Shown here in pieces: positions 10,043 through 19,075 of a stretch of 64,000 nucleotides of DNA. The notes under the pieces were generated by a model. It saw nothing but the letters and a program-made list of their open reading frames with translations, was not told the origin of the DNA and ran no database searches. The stretch covers positions 248,001 to 312,000 of the forward strand of contig CAMCVF010000001.1 in assembly GCA_945881735.1 (NCBI GenBank), given 5' to 3'. The DNA comes from Methylotenera oryzisoli (GTDB lineage: Bacteria > Pseudomonadota > Gammaproteobacteria > Burkholderiales > Methylophilaceae). Each line of letters opens with the position of its first letter. Positions within the stretch are counted from its first letter, which is position 1. A program made the translations under genes and the position numbers.

Positions 10043-10688
10043 TTATTCGGCTTTAGTTGTGGCAGCTTGAGTCATCTCATCCACTTTAACCACTTTTAAG
10101 GTGTTAGTAACACCTGTACAGTCAATATGCTCTCAATACGTAAATAGCACGGCATTTTTTAAATCTTCTTTATCTTTTAAGCTTAAAGTATATGCAGATA
10201 AGCCAACTCCGTCGCGATTAATGACTTTATTATTACTTAGCAAACCGCCGCTTAAAATTATGCAGTGAATCTGATTACCCTTAATGTGATCTACTTGCAG
10301 GGTGAACTGGCCATCATCCAGTAATAACCACATCCTTTATCACTTCTTGCGGCAGTGTTTTGTAATCCAAGCCCACTTTTTCTTGATTAACTAATTCGAA
10401 ATCGGCATCTAATATAAATAATTCAGCCGTTTTTAAGTGAAACTTTACCTAATTCAAATTTACTAATTTTGGGTCTTGCAAATCCCACAGCACACAGACT
10501 GGGCGACCTAATTTGGGTGCAATATTCCGCACAATTTCAGGACGGGCAATATACTCATCAGTACTTCCATGCAAAAAAATTAGCCGCACCACATTAATTC
10601 CTACCGAAATCAGACTTGCAATCATTTTTTCGCTGCTAGAGGCTGGGCCTAATGTAGCAACAATCTTGATTTTAGGTAACATCGTCAT
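10043..10688 (-). pseudogene. pyk: Pyruvate kinase remnant with large internal deletion
   Basis: The N-terminus is recognisable (KIKIVATLGPASSSEKMIAS, then VVRLIFLHGSTDEYI and LGRPVCVLWDLQDPK), followed in other frames by ILDADFELVNQEKVG, LLLDDGQFTL and GGLLSNNKVINRDGVGLSA to KDKEDLKNAVLF. It then jumps to the extreme C-terminus, TGVTNTLKVVKVDEMTQ, ending at 10043. Roughly 330-350 residues of catalytic barrel and C-domain are missing, and several frameshifts and stops interrupt the rest, so it cannot make an active enzyme. In intact relatives pyk follows pgk, as here. A terminator separates the remnant from pgk. Any pyruvate kinase activity must come from another locus. Confidence 0.9.
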
Positions 10689-10751
10689 TTTGGTCCTTAT
10701 TTAATTGATAAATCAATAGACCAGAAACTTACTTCAAAAGCATACCGTAAA

Positions 10752-10783
10752 AATAAAAATGGGGCACCAGCCCCATTTTTATT
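10752..10783 (-). terminator. Intrinsic terminator after pgk
   Basis: Perfect arms AATAAAAATGGGG (10752-10764) and CCCCATTTTTATT (10771-10783) with a 6-base loop. It lies 20 bases past the pgk stop and cuts transcription off from the dead pyk. Confidence 0.88.
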
Positions 10784-10803
10784 GAACTCGAAAATACCCT
10801 AAA

Positions 10804-11985
10804 CTAAAACTTTGCGCGGCTTTCTAAAATCTCGACTGCTGGCAATGTCTTGCCTTCTAAAAATTCTAAAAACGCACCACCAGCGGTAGAAATATAGCTA
10901 ATCTTATCGTAAATATCGTATTTTTGAATCGCTGCAATTGTGTCGCCGCCGCCCGCCAAGGTAAATGCTTTTGTATTAGCAATGGCATGCGCAATGGTTT
11001 TGGTACCCTCACCAAATTGGTCAAACTCAAACACGCCAACCGGGCCGTTCCAAACCACTGTACCTGCATTTTTAATAATCTCAGCTAATACATTAGCAGA
11101 TTTCGCACCGATATCAAAAATCATATCGTCCGCTTCAACTGAAGCCGCGTCTTTATTCACTGCTGGCTCATTGGCATCAAACTTTTTACCGCAAACCACA
11201 TCCACTGCAATCGGTACTGCTGCGCCTCTTTGGCTCATTTTATCCATTAAGTTACGCGCCACTGGTACTAAATCATCTTCACAAAGTGATTTGCCCACTT
11301 CAAAACCAGCTGCTTTTAAAAAGGTATTAGCAATCCCACCACCAACCACCATTTGGTCTACCTTTTCAGACAAACTTTCTAAAACGGTTAATTTAGTTGA
11401 AACTTTGCTGCCGCCAACAATCGCCACCATTGGGCGTGCTGGATTCAACAAAGCTTTGGTTAGCGCATCTAACTCCTCTGTCAACAACAGACCTGCACAG
11501 GCGATTGGCGCAAACTTCGCTACGCCATGCGTACTGGCTTCTGCACGGTGCGCTGTGCCAAAAGCATCCATCACAAATACATCGCACAGTTTTGCATAAG
11601 CCTGCGCGGTTTCGTCTTTGTTCTTTTTTTCGCCGACGTTAAATCGGCAATTTTCTAAAACCACCAATTCACCTGCCGCCACTTCAAAACCACCTCTTAC
11701 CCAATCTTTAACTAAACGTACTGGCTTGTTTAATTTGGCTGAAATCACATCCACGACTGGTTTAAGTGAGTTTTCTTCTGAATAAACGCCTTCTTCTGGC
11801 CGCCCTAAATGCGATGTCACCATCACATGAGCGCCCTGTTTCAAGGCGCATTCAATGGTTGCCATACTAGCCGTAATTCGCGCATCAGAAGTCACTTTAC
11901 CATCTGCGACAGGAACGTTTAAATCGGAACGAATTAGTACGCGTTTGCCAGATAAATCTAAGTCAGTGATTTTGATAAATTTCAT
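10804..11985 (-). CDS. pgk: Phosphoglycerate kinase
   Basis: Transfers phosphate between 1,3-bisphosphoglycerate and ADP in lower glycolysis. It is 393 residues from the ATG at 11985 ([20 protein letters not shown]); a TTG four codons earlier is possible but less likely. Family motifs: RSDLNVP near residue 20, [13 protein letters not shown] near 55-70, [17 protein letters not shown] near 145-160, [11 protein letters not shown] near 190, NGPVGVFE near 320 and the nucleotide loop [12 protein letters not shown] near 350. It follows gap on the same strand after a 157-base gap that holds a nested palindrome, and ends at a strong terminator. Function is secure. Confidence 0.98.
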   Translation of the reverse strand: MKFIKITDLDLSGKRVLIRSDLNVPVADGKVTSDARITASMATIECALKQGAHVMVTSHLGRPEEGVYSEENSLKPVVDVISAKLNKPVRLVKDWVRGGFEVAAGELVVLENCRFNVGEKKNKDETAQAYAKLCDVFVMDAFGTAHRAEASTHGVAKFAPIACAGLLLTEELDALTKALLNPARPMVAIVGGSKVSTKLTVLESLSEKVDQMVVGGGIANTFLKAAGFEVGKSLCEDDLVPVARNLMDKMSQRGAAVPIAVDVVCGKKFDANEPAVNKDAASVEADDMIFDIGAKSANVLAEIIKNAGTVVWNGPVGVFEFDQFGEGTKTIAHAIANTKAFTLAGGGDTIAAIQKYDIYDKISYISTAGGAFLEFLEGKTLPAVEILESRAKF

Positions 11986-12016
11986 TAATTTTCCCAAAAT
12001 TTTTAGAATTTAGTTA

Positions 12017-12139
12017 ACTGCGTGAGCGGGATAAGATACTAGAAGCAATATGCGCAGAAAGCGGAACGCTCATAAGCACATGAGCATTTCGAGTACGCTT
12101 TAAATCGAATCGTATAACGCCGTAGATTGCCCGCGCAGT
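12017..12139 (-). other. Nested palindromic element between gap and pgk
   Basis: Three nested pairings: outer ACTGC(12017-12021)+GCGGG(12026-12030) with CCCGC+GCAGT (12130-12139), middle AAAGCG (12058-12063) with CGCTTT (12096-12101), inner GCTCAT (12068-12073) with ATGAGC (12080-12085). There is no T tract, so it is not an ordinary terminator. It starts right after the gap stop and looks more GC-rich than its surroundings. It could be an RNA processing or stability element in the gap-pgk transcript or a small palindromic repeat. Function unknown. Confidence 0.45.
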
Positions 12140-12142
12140 CAG

Positions 12143-13150
12143 TTATTTATCAGCAATATGCTGCACTAGGCGCAGTAGGTTACAGGTATACCCATATTCG
12201 TTATCGTACCATGCCACTACTTTAACAAAGGTTGAATCTAGCATAATGCCTGCATCGGCATCAAACACGCTGGCGGCTGGTGCGCCTCTAAAATCGGTTG
12301 AAACCACTTTATCGTTGGTATAAGCCAGGACGTTTTTTAGGTTACCTTTTGAAGCAATCTGCATTGCTGCGCAAATATTAACAAAAGTAGTGGGTTTAAC
12401 TAATTCCACAGTTAGATCGACAACTGAAACGTTAGCTGTAGGCACTCGAAGCGCCATGCCAGTGAGTTTTTTATTCAACGTTGGAATCACTATACCAACC
12501 GCTTTAGCCGCACCAGTGCTTGATGGGATAATATTTTCGAATACGCTACGGCCACCACGCCAATCTTTATTGCTACTGCTATCCACTACCATTTGTGAGG
12601 CCGTAGCAGCGTGAACTGTAGTCATTAATCCGCGTTTAATTTCAAAGCTATCGTTTAACACTTTAACAATTGGGGCAAGTGCATTGGTAGTACATGAAGC
12701 GGCCGAAACAATGGACTGCCCTTTGTAATCTTCATGGTTTACACCATACACAAACATAGGTGTGTCATCTTTAGCGGGAGCCGATTGCACCACTTTTTTA
12801 ACACCCTCTGCCAAGTGGCCTTTGCAATTATCGGTAGTTAAAAACACACCTGTCGCATCAATTACCACATCAACGCCGGCGCCTACCCACTGAATATAGA
12901 ATGGGTCACGCTCTTTACTGACAACAATTCTTTTACCGTTGATAATTAAAGCTCCATCTTTGGCACTAATAGTGCCGTTAAATCGTCCGTGCACAGAATC
13001 GTATTGCAGCATGTATGCCATGTAATCAATTTCTTGCATACCATTAATTGCGACCACTTCAATATCGGCGAATTCGCTTTCCTTTATAGCCGCGAGTAAC
13101 GCCATACGCCCAATACGCCCAAAACCATTAATGCCTACTTTAACCGTCAT
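12143..13150 (-). CDS. gap: Glyceraldehyde-3-phosphate dehydrogenase, type I (E. coli GapA-like)
   Basis: Oxidises glyceraldehyde-3-phosphate to 1,3-bisphosphoglycerate with NAD(P)+. The active-site motif [10 protein letters not shown] is present, as are [33 protein letters not shown] and WYDNEYGY, closest in style to E. coli GapA. The ATG at 13150 ([15 protein letters not shown], 335 residues) has GGA seven bases upstream; an ATG two codons earlier (13156) is the alternative. Oddity: the residue that is Asp in NAD-specific enzymes (E. coli reads INDLL) is Gly here (INGM, residue 37), which may relax or switch specificity toward NADP+. Order is tkt-gap-pgk with a terminator hairpin between tkt and gap. 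Confidence 0.96.
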   Translation of the reverse strand: MTVKVGINGFGRIGRMALLAAIKESEFADIEVVAINGMQEIDYMAYMLQYDSVHGRFNGTISAKDGALIINGKRIVVSKERDPFYIQWVGAGVDVVIDATGVFLTTDNCKGHLAEGVKKVVQSAPAKDDTPMFVYGVNHEDYKGQSIVSAASCTTNALAPIVKVLNDSFEIKRGLMTTVHAATASQMVVDSSSNKDWRGGRSVFENIIPSSTGAAKAVGIVIPTLNKKLTGMALRVPTANVSVVDLTVELVKPTTFVNICAAMQIASKGNLKNVLAYTNDKVVSTDFRGAPAASVFDADAGIMLDSTFVKVVAWYDNEYGYTCNLLRLVQHIADK

Positions 13151-13181
13151 GCTCATTCCAGTAGTTAGAGGTTTACAAATA

Positions 13182-13211
13182 AAAAGAGCCTCAAGAATCA
13201 GAGGCTCTTTT
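13182..13211 (-). terminator. Intrinsic terminator between tkt and gap
   Basis: Perfect 11-bp arms AAAAGAGCCTC (13182-13192) and GAGGCTCTTTT (13201-13211) around an 8-base loop. It lies 20 bases after the tkt stop and 30 before the gap start, so gap must rely on read-through or on a promoter very close to its start. Confidence 0.85.
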
Positions 13212-13231
13212 CAGTACTATTTAGCCATTAA

Positions 13232-15217
13232 TTACAACACTGACTTAGCAACAGCAACAACGTTTTCTACTGAAAAGCCAAAGTGTTTCATTAATACGCC
13301 GCCAGGAGCTGATTCACCGAATGTATCAATACCCACAACAGCACCTTCTAAGCCAACATATTTACGCCAGAAATCGGTTACTCCGGCTTCAACTGCCACG
13401 CGTTTAACACCTGGTGTTAAAACATTATCTTTATAAGCTTTATCTTGACGGTCGAATACGTTTGTTGATGGCATTGAAACCACACGTACTTTAGTACCTG
13501 CTGCATTCAATTCTGCTGCTGCTTTAACCGCTAATTCAAGCTCAGAGCCGTTAGCAATCAGAATCAAATCAGCTTTACCAGCAACATCTGACAATACATA
13601 AGCACCTTTACGCATACCAGCGAAATGCGCTGCATCATGTTTGATGCCTGGCACGTTTTGACGGCTTAATACCAAGCTTGAGGGACCAGTCATACGTTCA
13701 ACCGCTGCTACCCAAGCCACTGCTGTTTCTGTTGAGCTACCTGGACGCCATACATCCATGTTTGGAATGTAACGTAACCCGGCTGTATTTTCGATTGGTT
13801 GATGCGTTGGACCATCTTCGCCTTGACCGATAGAGTCATGTGTTAACACAGCAATCGTTCGTTGTTTCATCAATGCAGCCATACGTAATGCGCTTTTTGC
13901 ATAGTCAGAGAACATATGGAATGTACCGCCAAATGGAATTAAGCCACCGTGCAATGCCATACCGTTCATAATCGCAAACATACCGAACTCACGAACACCG
14001 TAAGATATATAATTACCTGATTTTTTAGCATCAACGTGTACAAAACTACTAGTTGAAGTTAAGTTTGAACCAGTTAAGTCAGCAGAGCCGCCTAAGAATT
14101 CTGGTAATAACGGAGCTAAAGCGCCGATTACGTTTTGTGAAGCTTTACGTGTTGCAACACCTTCTGCTTTTTCGTTTGTTGCGGCGATAATCGCATCCGT
14201 TGCTTCTTTCCAGTTAGCTGGCAATGTGCCAGACATACGGCGTGTAAACTCTGCCGCTTCAGCTGGATATGCTGTAGCGTAAGCTGCAAACTTGTCATTC
14301 CATGATGATTCAGCAGCAGCACCTTTAGCCGTTGCATCCCAACCAGCGTAAATGTCAGCTGGAATCACAAATGGCTCGTGCGACCAACCGATGTTGGCAC
14401 GCGTTGCGGCAACTTCGTCTAAACCTAATGCAGAACCGTGGCAATCGTGTGAGCCAGATTTGTTTGGTGACCCCATACCGATTACTGTTTTGCAGCAGAT
14501 CAATGATGGTTTGTCTGTTACTTTTTTAGCTGCTTCAATCGCTTTACCAATAGCAGCAACATCATGACCGTCAACTGACTGAACGTGCCAGCCATATGAT
14601 TCAAAACGTTTAGCTGTGTCATCTGTATACCAGCCTTCAATATGACCATCGATAGAAATACCGTTGTCATCCCAGAACGCTGTTAATTTGCCCAAGCCCC
14701 AAGTACCAGCAAGTGCACAAGCTTCGTGAGAAACACCTTCCATCATGCAACCATCACCTAAGAAAACATAGGTTTGATGATCAACAATGTCATGACCTGG
14801 TTTATTGAATTGATGTGCCATTAATTTCTCAGCCATTGCAAAGCCAACACCGTTAGCAATACCTTGACCTAATGGGCCAGTAGTCGTTTCAACGCCTGGT
14901 GCATAGCCATATTCGGGGTGACCAGCACATTTAGAATGCAATTGGCGGAAAGATTGTAATTCGCTCATTGGCAATGCATAACCAGTAAGGTGAAGTAGGG
15001 AGTAGATCAACATTGAACCGTGACCATTAGAAAGAACAAATCGATCGCGATTGGCCCATGATGGGTTTTTTGGGTTGTGACTTAAGTGGTTATTCCAAAG
15101 CTCCTCAGCAATTTCTGCCATGCCCATAGGTGCGCCTGGGTGGCCAGAATTGGCTTTTTGCACTGCATCCATTGATAACGCACGAATTGCGTTGGCTAAA
15201 TCTTTACGCGTTGCCAT
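13232..15217 (-). CDS. tkt: Transketolase
   Basis: Thiamine-diphosphate enzyme moving two-carbon units between sugar phosphates in the pentose phosphate and ribulose monophosphate rearrangements. It has 661 residues, usual for bacteria. Motifs: [19 protein letters not shown] near residue 23, [18 protein letters not shown] near 57-75, the ThDP motif [13 protein letters not shown] near 154, and [17 protein letters not shown] near 460-475. The ATG has a clear GGGAGAA ribosome binding site. A long upstream gap contains a 14-bp inverted repeat about 120-150 bases before the start. In a methylotroph this enzyme is central to regenerating the C1 acceptor. Confidence 0.98.
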   Translation of the reverse strand: MATRKDLANAIRALSMDAVQKANSGHPGAPMGMAEIAEELWNNHLSHNPKNPSWANRDRFVLSNGHGSMLIYSLLHLTGYALPMSELQSFRQLHSKCAGHPEYGYAPGVETTTGPLGQGIANGVGFAMAEKLMAHQFNKPGHDIVDHQTYVFLGDGCMMEGVSHEACALAGTWGLGKLTAFWDDNGISIDGHIEGWYTDDTAKRFESYGWHVQSVDGHDVAAIGKAIEAAKKVTDKPSLICCKTVIGMGSPNKSGSHDCHGSALGLDEVAATRANIGWSHEPFVIPADIYAGWDATAKGAAAESSWNDKFAAYATAYPAEAAEFTRRMSGTLPANWKEATDAIIAATNEKAEGVATRKASQNVIGALAPLLPEFLGGSADLTGSNLTSTSSFVHVDAKKSGNYISYGVREFGMFAIMNGMALHGGLIPFGGTFHMFSDYAKSALRMAALMKQRTIAVLTHDSIGQGEDGPTHQPIENTAGLRYIPNMDVWRPGSSTETAVAWVAAVERMTGPSSLVLSRQNVPGIKHDAAHFAGMRKGAYVLSDVAGKADLILIANGSELELAVKAAAELNAAGTKVRVVSMPSTNVFDRQDKAYKDNVLTPGVKRVAVEAGVTDFWRKYVGLEGAVVGIDTFGESAPGGVLMKHFGFSVENVVAVAKSVL

Positions 15218-16160
15218 TATTTTCTCCCTAATTTTAGCTAAACTGAACAGGCCCTTGTTAATATTGAAACTAACTTAAAACCTAATAAAAATTGCAAAAA
15301 AGCATGTTTTAAAGCCTAGTTTAATACCCTTTTGTAAAATGGTTAATTATTGCCTAATTACCCATTTTCGGCAAGTTTCAAGCAGGCTTAATTTGGGATT
15401 AACAAAGAAGATTTGTATTTTTCTTTATAGCAAAACAGCTTTTGAAGGAAGGCTTTTGCCTTTATTTAAATAGCCAAAGCCAGTATTTAGCCAATTATTA
15501 GCAAAAACTTGGCATTAATTAATGGCAGAGAAAACTTTAATTAAACAATGCGACGGCTTGAACGCATCGTAAAACAAAATAAAGCCATTATTCCCAACCA
15601 TGCCTGTGCTAGCATATTAGATCAATCTTAATTATTTTATTATTTTTGGTTGACGATTTTCGGCTGTTTGATTGCGTTCATAAAGAATCTTTTGAGGCGA
15701 ACTTAATCAAAGGTGCAACACTGCCAATCTTACTGTTGCTCCCATTTGAGTCGCCCCACCAAGCGCTGACATATTACTGGTAGGCGCGATGAAAAACGTG
15801 TATAGCTGACTAATTTTTATCATTTGATTAATGTAATTTAAACAGTAAACTTAAGTTATTAAGCTACTGCAAATTAAATGCCAAAACAATATTTAAATAC
15901 AAAATAATAAGATACCTATCTATTTTGATTAAAAATTTCAATATTCCGACACTTGTTTAAACTTATCGAGTTTAAAAGTTGCGATTAAAACCAATCACTA
16001 AGCTGCAGTAGCTTTTTACTATTTAAAGCTTGTAGGAGTTTGAATGAATGCGCCTAGAAAAATTTCAGCCATTCTCTTATTAGATATTTTTTCGAGATCC
16101 CTAGAATGGAGTTTGTGTTCTGCACAACTTAAATTTTAATTACTTAAGAAGGAATCCATC
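15218..16160. other. 943-base intergenic region with no convincing gene
   Basis: Two promoters must diverge from here (tkt leftward, BON gene rightward). Visible structure: the tkt-proximal inverted repeat at 15336-15368 and TTTAAACT/AGTTTAAA around TATCG at 15956-15976. A minus-strand 38-codon frame at 15707-15823 (contains SNMSALGGATQMGATVRLAV) starts with ATG but has no ribosome binding site; I do not recognise it and it may be a gene remnant. The rest is AT-rich and shows nothing further to me. Confidence 0.5.
15336..15368. promoter_or_regulatory. Candidate operator upstream of tkt (14-bp arms, 5-base spacer)
   Basis: AAAATGGTTAATTA (15336-15349) faces TAATTACCCATTTT (15355-15368); 13 of 14 positions pair. 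It lies 119-151 bases upstream of the tkt ATG. No T tract follows on either strand, so a protein-binding site is more likely than a terminator. The cognate regulator is unknown. Confidence 0.4.
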
Positions 16161-16469
16161 ATGAAAACAAACCTCAAAATACTTTTAATTATTAGCGCTT
16201 TAGCAATGCCTATGGCTGCATTTTCTGCAGATGGCGATTCGGTTTCTACAATAGTAGGTGATGCGGTTATTACCACTAAAGTAAAAGCAGAATTTGCTAA
16301 AAATAAAGGTGTTAGTGCTACCGCTATTAAAGTCGAAACAGATAGCAGCGGCTTGGTGCAATTATCTGGCACAGCGAAAACACAAGCCGAGGCTGATAAA
16401 GCAGTAGCCTTGGCTAAAAATGTAAAAGGCGTTACCTCTGTTAAAAATGATATTGTTGTAGCACCTTAG
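16161..16469 (+). CDS. Periplasmic BON-domain protein (OsmY-like, single BON)
   Basis: A 102-residue exported protein. A signal peptide occupies residues 1-23, with cleavage likely at AFSA|D, and one BON domain spans about 30-100 (VGDAVITTKVKAEFAKNKGV, then KVETDSSGLVQLSG and AVALAKNVKGVTSVKNDI). BON domains are thought to bind membranes or phospholipid and occur in osmotic-stress and envelope proteins. A good ribosome binding site (AAGGAAT) precedes the ATG. It stands alone, in its own direction, after a long non-coding region. A second BON protein, a lipoprotein with two domains, is encoded at 50761. Confidence 0.9.
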   Translation: MKTNLKILLIISALAMPMAAFSADGDSVSTIVGDAVITTKVKAEFAKNKGVSATAIKVETDSSGLVQLSGTAKTQAEADKAVALAKNVKGVTSVKNDIVVAP

Positions 16470-16575
16470 ATTACTAGTACTTTAATTAAAACGCTTCAAC
16501 TATTAGCTTTTATTAATTTAAAAGGCGCATCTGCCCCCCCGCTTTTAATTCCTCATCCTTAATTCAATTTTTTAA

Positions 16576-17613
16576 TTATGAATCTAAACTTTTTAAAACC
16601 ATCTCAATCGCCCTGCAATTGGCTTTAGCATCTTCAAACGTCAGCAAAGGCTGTTTATCGTTTAACACACAATCACTAAAATGCTCAATCTCTTTATTAA
16701 AGTGGTTGCTTGGCGCAAAACGTTCTTCTGCATATTTACCTTCCTCGGTTGCCCAACTGATTACTGGTACATCGTTTTGAAACACCCAAGCCGCGTGGCA
16801 TTTTACCCAGCCGCGTGAGCCTATGAGCTCAATTTCGGATTTGCGACTGCGTTCAAAGCTGATATCAAAGCTGCCAAAAAGCGCGCGGTTTTTACTGTCA
16901 AATCCAAAATTCAATACGCCGCTGGTAACAATGTCGGCACCATGTTCATTGAGCTTGGCATCAGCAACGACTTTGACTGGCTCAGCTGGCTTGCCATTTT
17001 TTAGACTATTAGCTAAACCCATGGCCCAGCGTAAGGAGTGAATCGCGTATGGCCCAATATCCCACATCGCACCGCCACCATTCTCCATGCTGCGGTTGAT
17101 GCGATACATGCGCGCTTGCTTCATCAGAAAAGAAAAACTGGCGCGGGCGGATAGCACATCACCTATCAAGCCACTTTCAACAATTTCCTTAAATCTTGCA
17201 TGTTGCGGATGAAAGCGGTACATAAAGCCTTCCATCACTTTAACGTTAGCCTTTATGGCAGCCTCTTCAATCGCCTCAATATCCTTAAATTTGGTTGCCA
17301 TCGGCTTTTCTATCAAAATATGCTTCCCTGCGTTGATGGACTTGAGCGCCCAGTCTGCATGCTCTTCATTTGCCATAGGGCAATAAATCGCGTCCACATT
17401 GGGGTCATCAATTAGGCTTTGTAAATCGTCATAGCAAGTCACGTTTTGATGGCAAGGTGCATATTTATCTAATGTCGCTTTGGATGCACCAGCACGTCGG
17501 CTGGCAATGGCGACCAGCTGCGAATTGGGCGCCTCTATAATGGCAGGCAATAAGCGCTCATTGACGCGGGCGGCACCCAAAATGCCCCATTTAAGTTTTT
17601 TAATCTCAGTCAC
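16576..17613 (-). CDS. Gfo/Idh/MocA family NAD(P)-dependent oxidoreductase
   Basis: A 345-residue sugar or polyol dehydrogenase-type protein. The N-terminal Rossmann fold shows KWGILGAARVNERLLPAIIE with the dinucleotide loop near residue 12; the family's EKPMATKFKDIEAIEEAA block is near residue 100, and the C-terminal domain contains the GGGAMWDIGPYAIHSLRWAM segment expected of this fold. The substrate cannot be told from sequence. It is followed upstream on the same strand by the redoxin gene at a spacing of 11 bases, so both probably share a transcript. No close functional partner is evident. Confidence 0.9.
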   Translation of the reverse strand: MTEIKKLKWGILGAARVNERLLPAIIEAPNSQLVAIASRRAGASKATLDKYAPCHQNVTCYDDLQSLIDDPNVDAIYCPMANEEHADWALKSINAGKHILIEKPMATKFKDIEAIEEAAIKANVKVMEGFMYRFHPQHARFKEIVESGLIGDVLSARASFSFLMKQARMYRINRSMENGGGAMWDIGPYAIHSLRWAMGLANSLKNGKPAEPVKVVADAKLNEHGADIVTSGVLNFGFDSKNRALFGSFDISFERSRKSEIELIGSRGWVKCHAAWVFQNDVPVISWATEEGKYAEERFAPSNHFNKEIEHFSDCVLNDKQPLLTFEDAKANCRAIEMVLKSLDS

Positions 17614-17624
17614 GAATCATTCCT

Positions 17625-18182
17625 CTAATCAAACCATTTAATACTGCAACCAATGCTGGCAATTTGCATACGCGGACCTTGGCCTGTTTCGGCTATCATT
17701 TTCATCGCATTAAACAAATCGCGCGTATTATTTTCTGGGGTTTCTGGGTTGCGACCAGCAGCATCAAAGCGTCCGCGATATTGCAGCTCGCCTTTGGCAT
17801 TTAATCCAAAAAAATCAGGCGTGCAAACGGCGCCATAAGCTTTAGCGACTTCTTGCGTTCGATCCCACACATAGGGAAAGCTAAAACGATTTAGCGTTGC
17901 TTCTTCGCGCATATGCTCAAAGCTATCCTTAGGATAGCGCAAAGTATCATTGCTTTGAATGGCGATACTGTTGATACCGTACTGCTCTAACTCCAAACAA
18001 GTAACCACCAAGCGCGTTTTAATGCTGATTACATAAGGGCAATGATTACAAATAAACATCACCAACAATCCATTTTTTCCCATCACCATATCGCGCGAAA
18101 TCATGGTGCCATCTATATTTTGAAGATTAAAATCAGGCACTTTCCAACCAAAATCACATACGGGGGGCTGTAAACTTGCCAT
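17625..18182 (-). CDS. Thioredoxin-like redoxin (AhpC/TSA type) with CxxC
   Basis: A 185-residue cytoplasmic thioredoxin-fold protein with no signal peptide. The active-site motif FICNHCPYV places cysteines at residues 45 and 48; the CNHCPY signature is typical of a conserved redoxin family. The later motifs VCTPDFFGLNAKGELQYRGR and DLFNAMKMIAETG agree with that family. It may reduce disulfides or act as a peroxiredoxin-like protein; the physiological substrate is not known. It is the first gene of a two-gene unit with the oxidoreductase, divergent from rsmE, with only 56 bases between them. Confidence 0.88.
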   Translation of the reverse strand: MASLQPPVCDFGWKVPDFNLQNIDGTMISRDMVMGKNGLLVMFICNHCPYVISIKTRLVVTCLELEQYGINSIAIQSNDTLRYPKDSFEHMREEATLNRFSFPYVWDRTQEVAKAYGAVCTPDFFGLNAKGELQYRGRFDAAGRNPETPENNTRDLFNAMKMIAETGQGPRMQIASIGCSIKWFD

Positions 18183-18238
18183 GCTTTACTCCTTAATTAA
18201 CTTATAATTCAATCTTAACACTTTCATTTCATGCCAAC

Positions 18239-18973
18239 ATGTCTAATACTCGATTTTATAGCGCTAACAAACTTGCTATTAGCGCATTAATACCGCTTTC
18301 CGTTAGTGCAGCTACCCATGCCACACGCGCACTACGATTAAATATTGGCGATGAATTAATTCTATTTAATGGCGATGGTCATGACTATATTTGCGAGTTA
18401 ATTAGCATTAAAAAAAACGAAGTGCTGGCCAAAGTGTTGTCTGACCAAACAATTAACAATGAATCACCACTGAACATCACTCTGTTGCAAGGCATATCCA
18501 GCGGCGATCGCATGGATTACACCATACAAAAAGCGGTCGAGCTTGGTGTGAAAACCATACAGCCCATTTCAACAGATCGCAGCGTTGTTAAGCTCAGCCA
18601 AGAACGTGCACAGAAACGGCTTGAGCATTGGCAAAACATCGTCAACTCAGCTTGTGAGCAAACTGGCCGCGCATTTGTACCACAAGTTTTGGTGCCTGTA
18701 AGCTTATCGCATTGGTTAGCAAACAACCCTGGCAATGCTGAAACACGCATATTGCTTAATCCAGTTGGTGCAGTCAAATTGGCTAATTTAGCAAAACCAA
18801 ACGGCAAAATTACCCTTTTAATTGGCGCAGAGGGCGGCTTAAGCCAGTATGAAATTGATACCGCCACTTCACAAGGTTTTCAATCGATTATTTTAGGGCC
18901 ACGCATTTTGCGTACAGAAACGGCGGCATTAACGGCGATTTCATCCATGCAAACATTGTGGGGTGACTTTTAA
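18239..18973 (+). CDS. rsmE: 16S rRNA (uracil1498-N3)-methyltransferase
   Basis: SPOUT-fold enzyme methylating U1498 in the decoding region of 16S rRNA with S-adenosylmethionine. 244 residues, normal. The N-terminal PUA-like part carries HATRALRLNIGDELILFNGD; the knot region has the ITLLIGAEGGLSQYEID and ILGPRILRTETAALTAIS motifs that define the family. It is divergent from the redoxin gene. An AT-rich inverted repeat and the argA start follow 100 bases downstream. Confidence 0.95.
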   Translation: MSNTRFYSANKLAISALIPLSVSAATHATRALRLNIGDELILFNGDGHDYICELISIKKNEVLAKVLSDQTINNESPLNITLLQGISSGDRMDYTIQKAVELGVKTIQPISTDRSVVKLSQERAQKRLEHWQNIVNSACEQTGRAFVPQVLVPVSLSHWLANNPGNAETRILLNPVGAVKLANLAKPNGKITLLIGAEGGLSQYEIDTATSQGFQSIILGPRILRTETAALTAISSMQTLWGDF

Positions 18974-19004
18974 AAAATTCATTTAAAAATATTTGCAATT
19001 AACA

Positions 19005-19037
19005 AATATTAATTTGTAAAAAATACAAATTAATATT
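19005..19037. promoter_or_regulatory. Perfect 14-bp inverted repeat upstream of the HTH-argA gene
   Basis: AATATTAATTTGTA (19005-19018), spacer AAAAA, TACAAATTAATATT (19024-19037): all 14 positions pair. A second small palindrome, ATGTAA/TTACAT around ATA (19044-19058), lies closer to the ATG at 19076. The position just upstream of a gene whose product has its own helix-turn-helix suggests autoregulation. The stem is purely AT-rich apart from one G-C pair, so it is a poor terminator for rsmE. Confidence 0.55.
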
Positions 19038-19075
19038 AATATAATGTAAATATTACATATTAAAAGATTCCGCAT

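Noticed and set aside
10940-11599. Long plus-strand open frame (219 codons) opposite pgk
   Set aside because: It is fully antisense to an intact, conserved pgk and has shadow-like composition rich in Ser, Thr and Pro; no ribosome binding site or family.
19005-19037. Inverted repeat as the rsmE terminator
   Set aside because: The stem has a single G-C pair and no T tract; its location next to the argA start suits an operator better, although a terminator role is not excluded.
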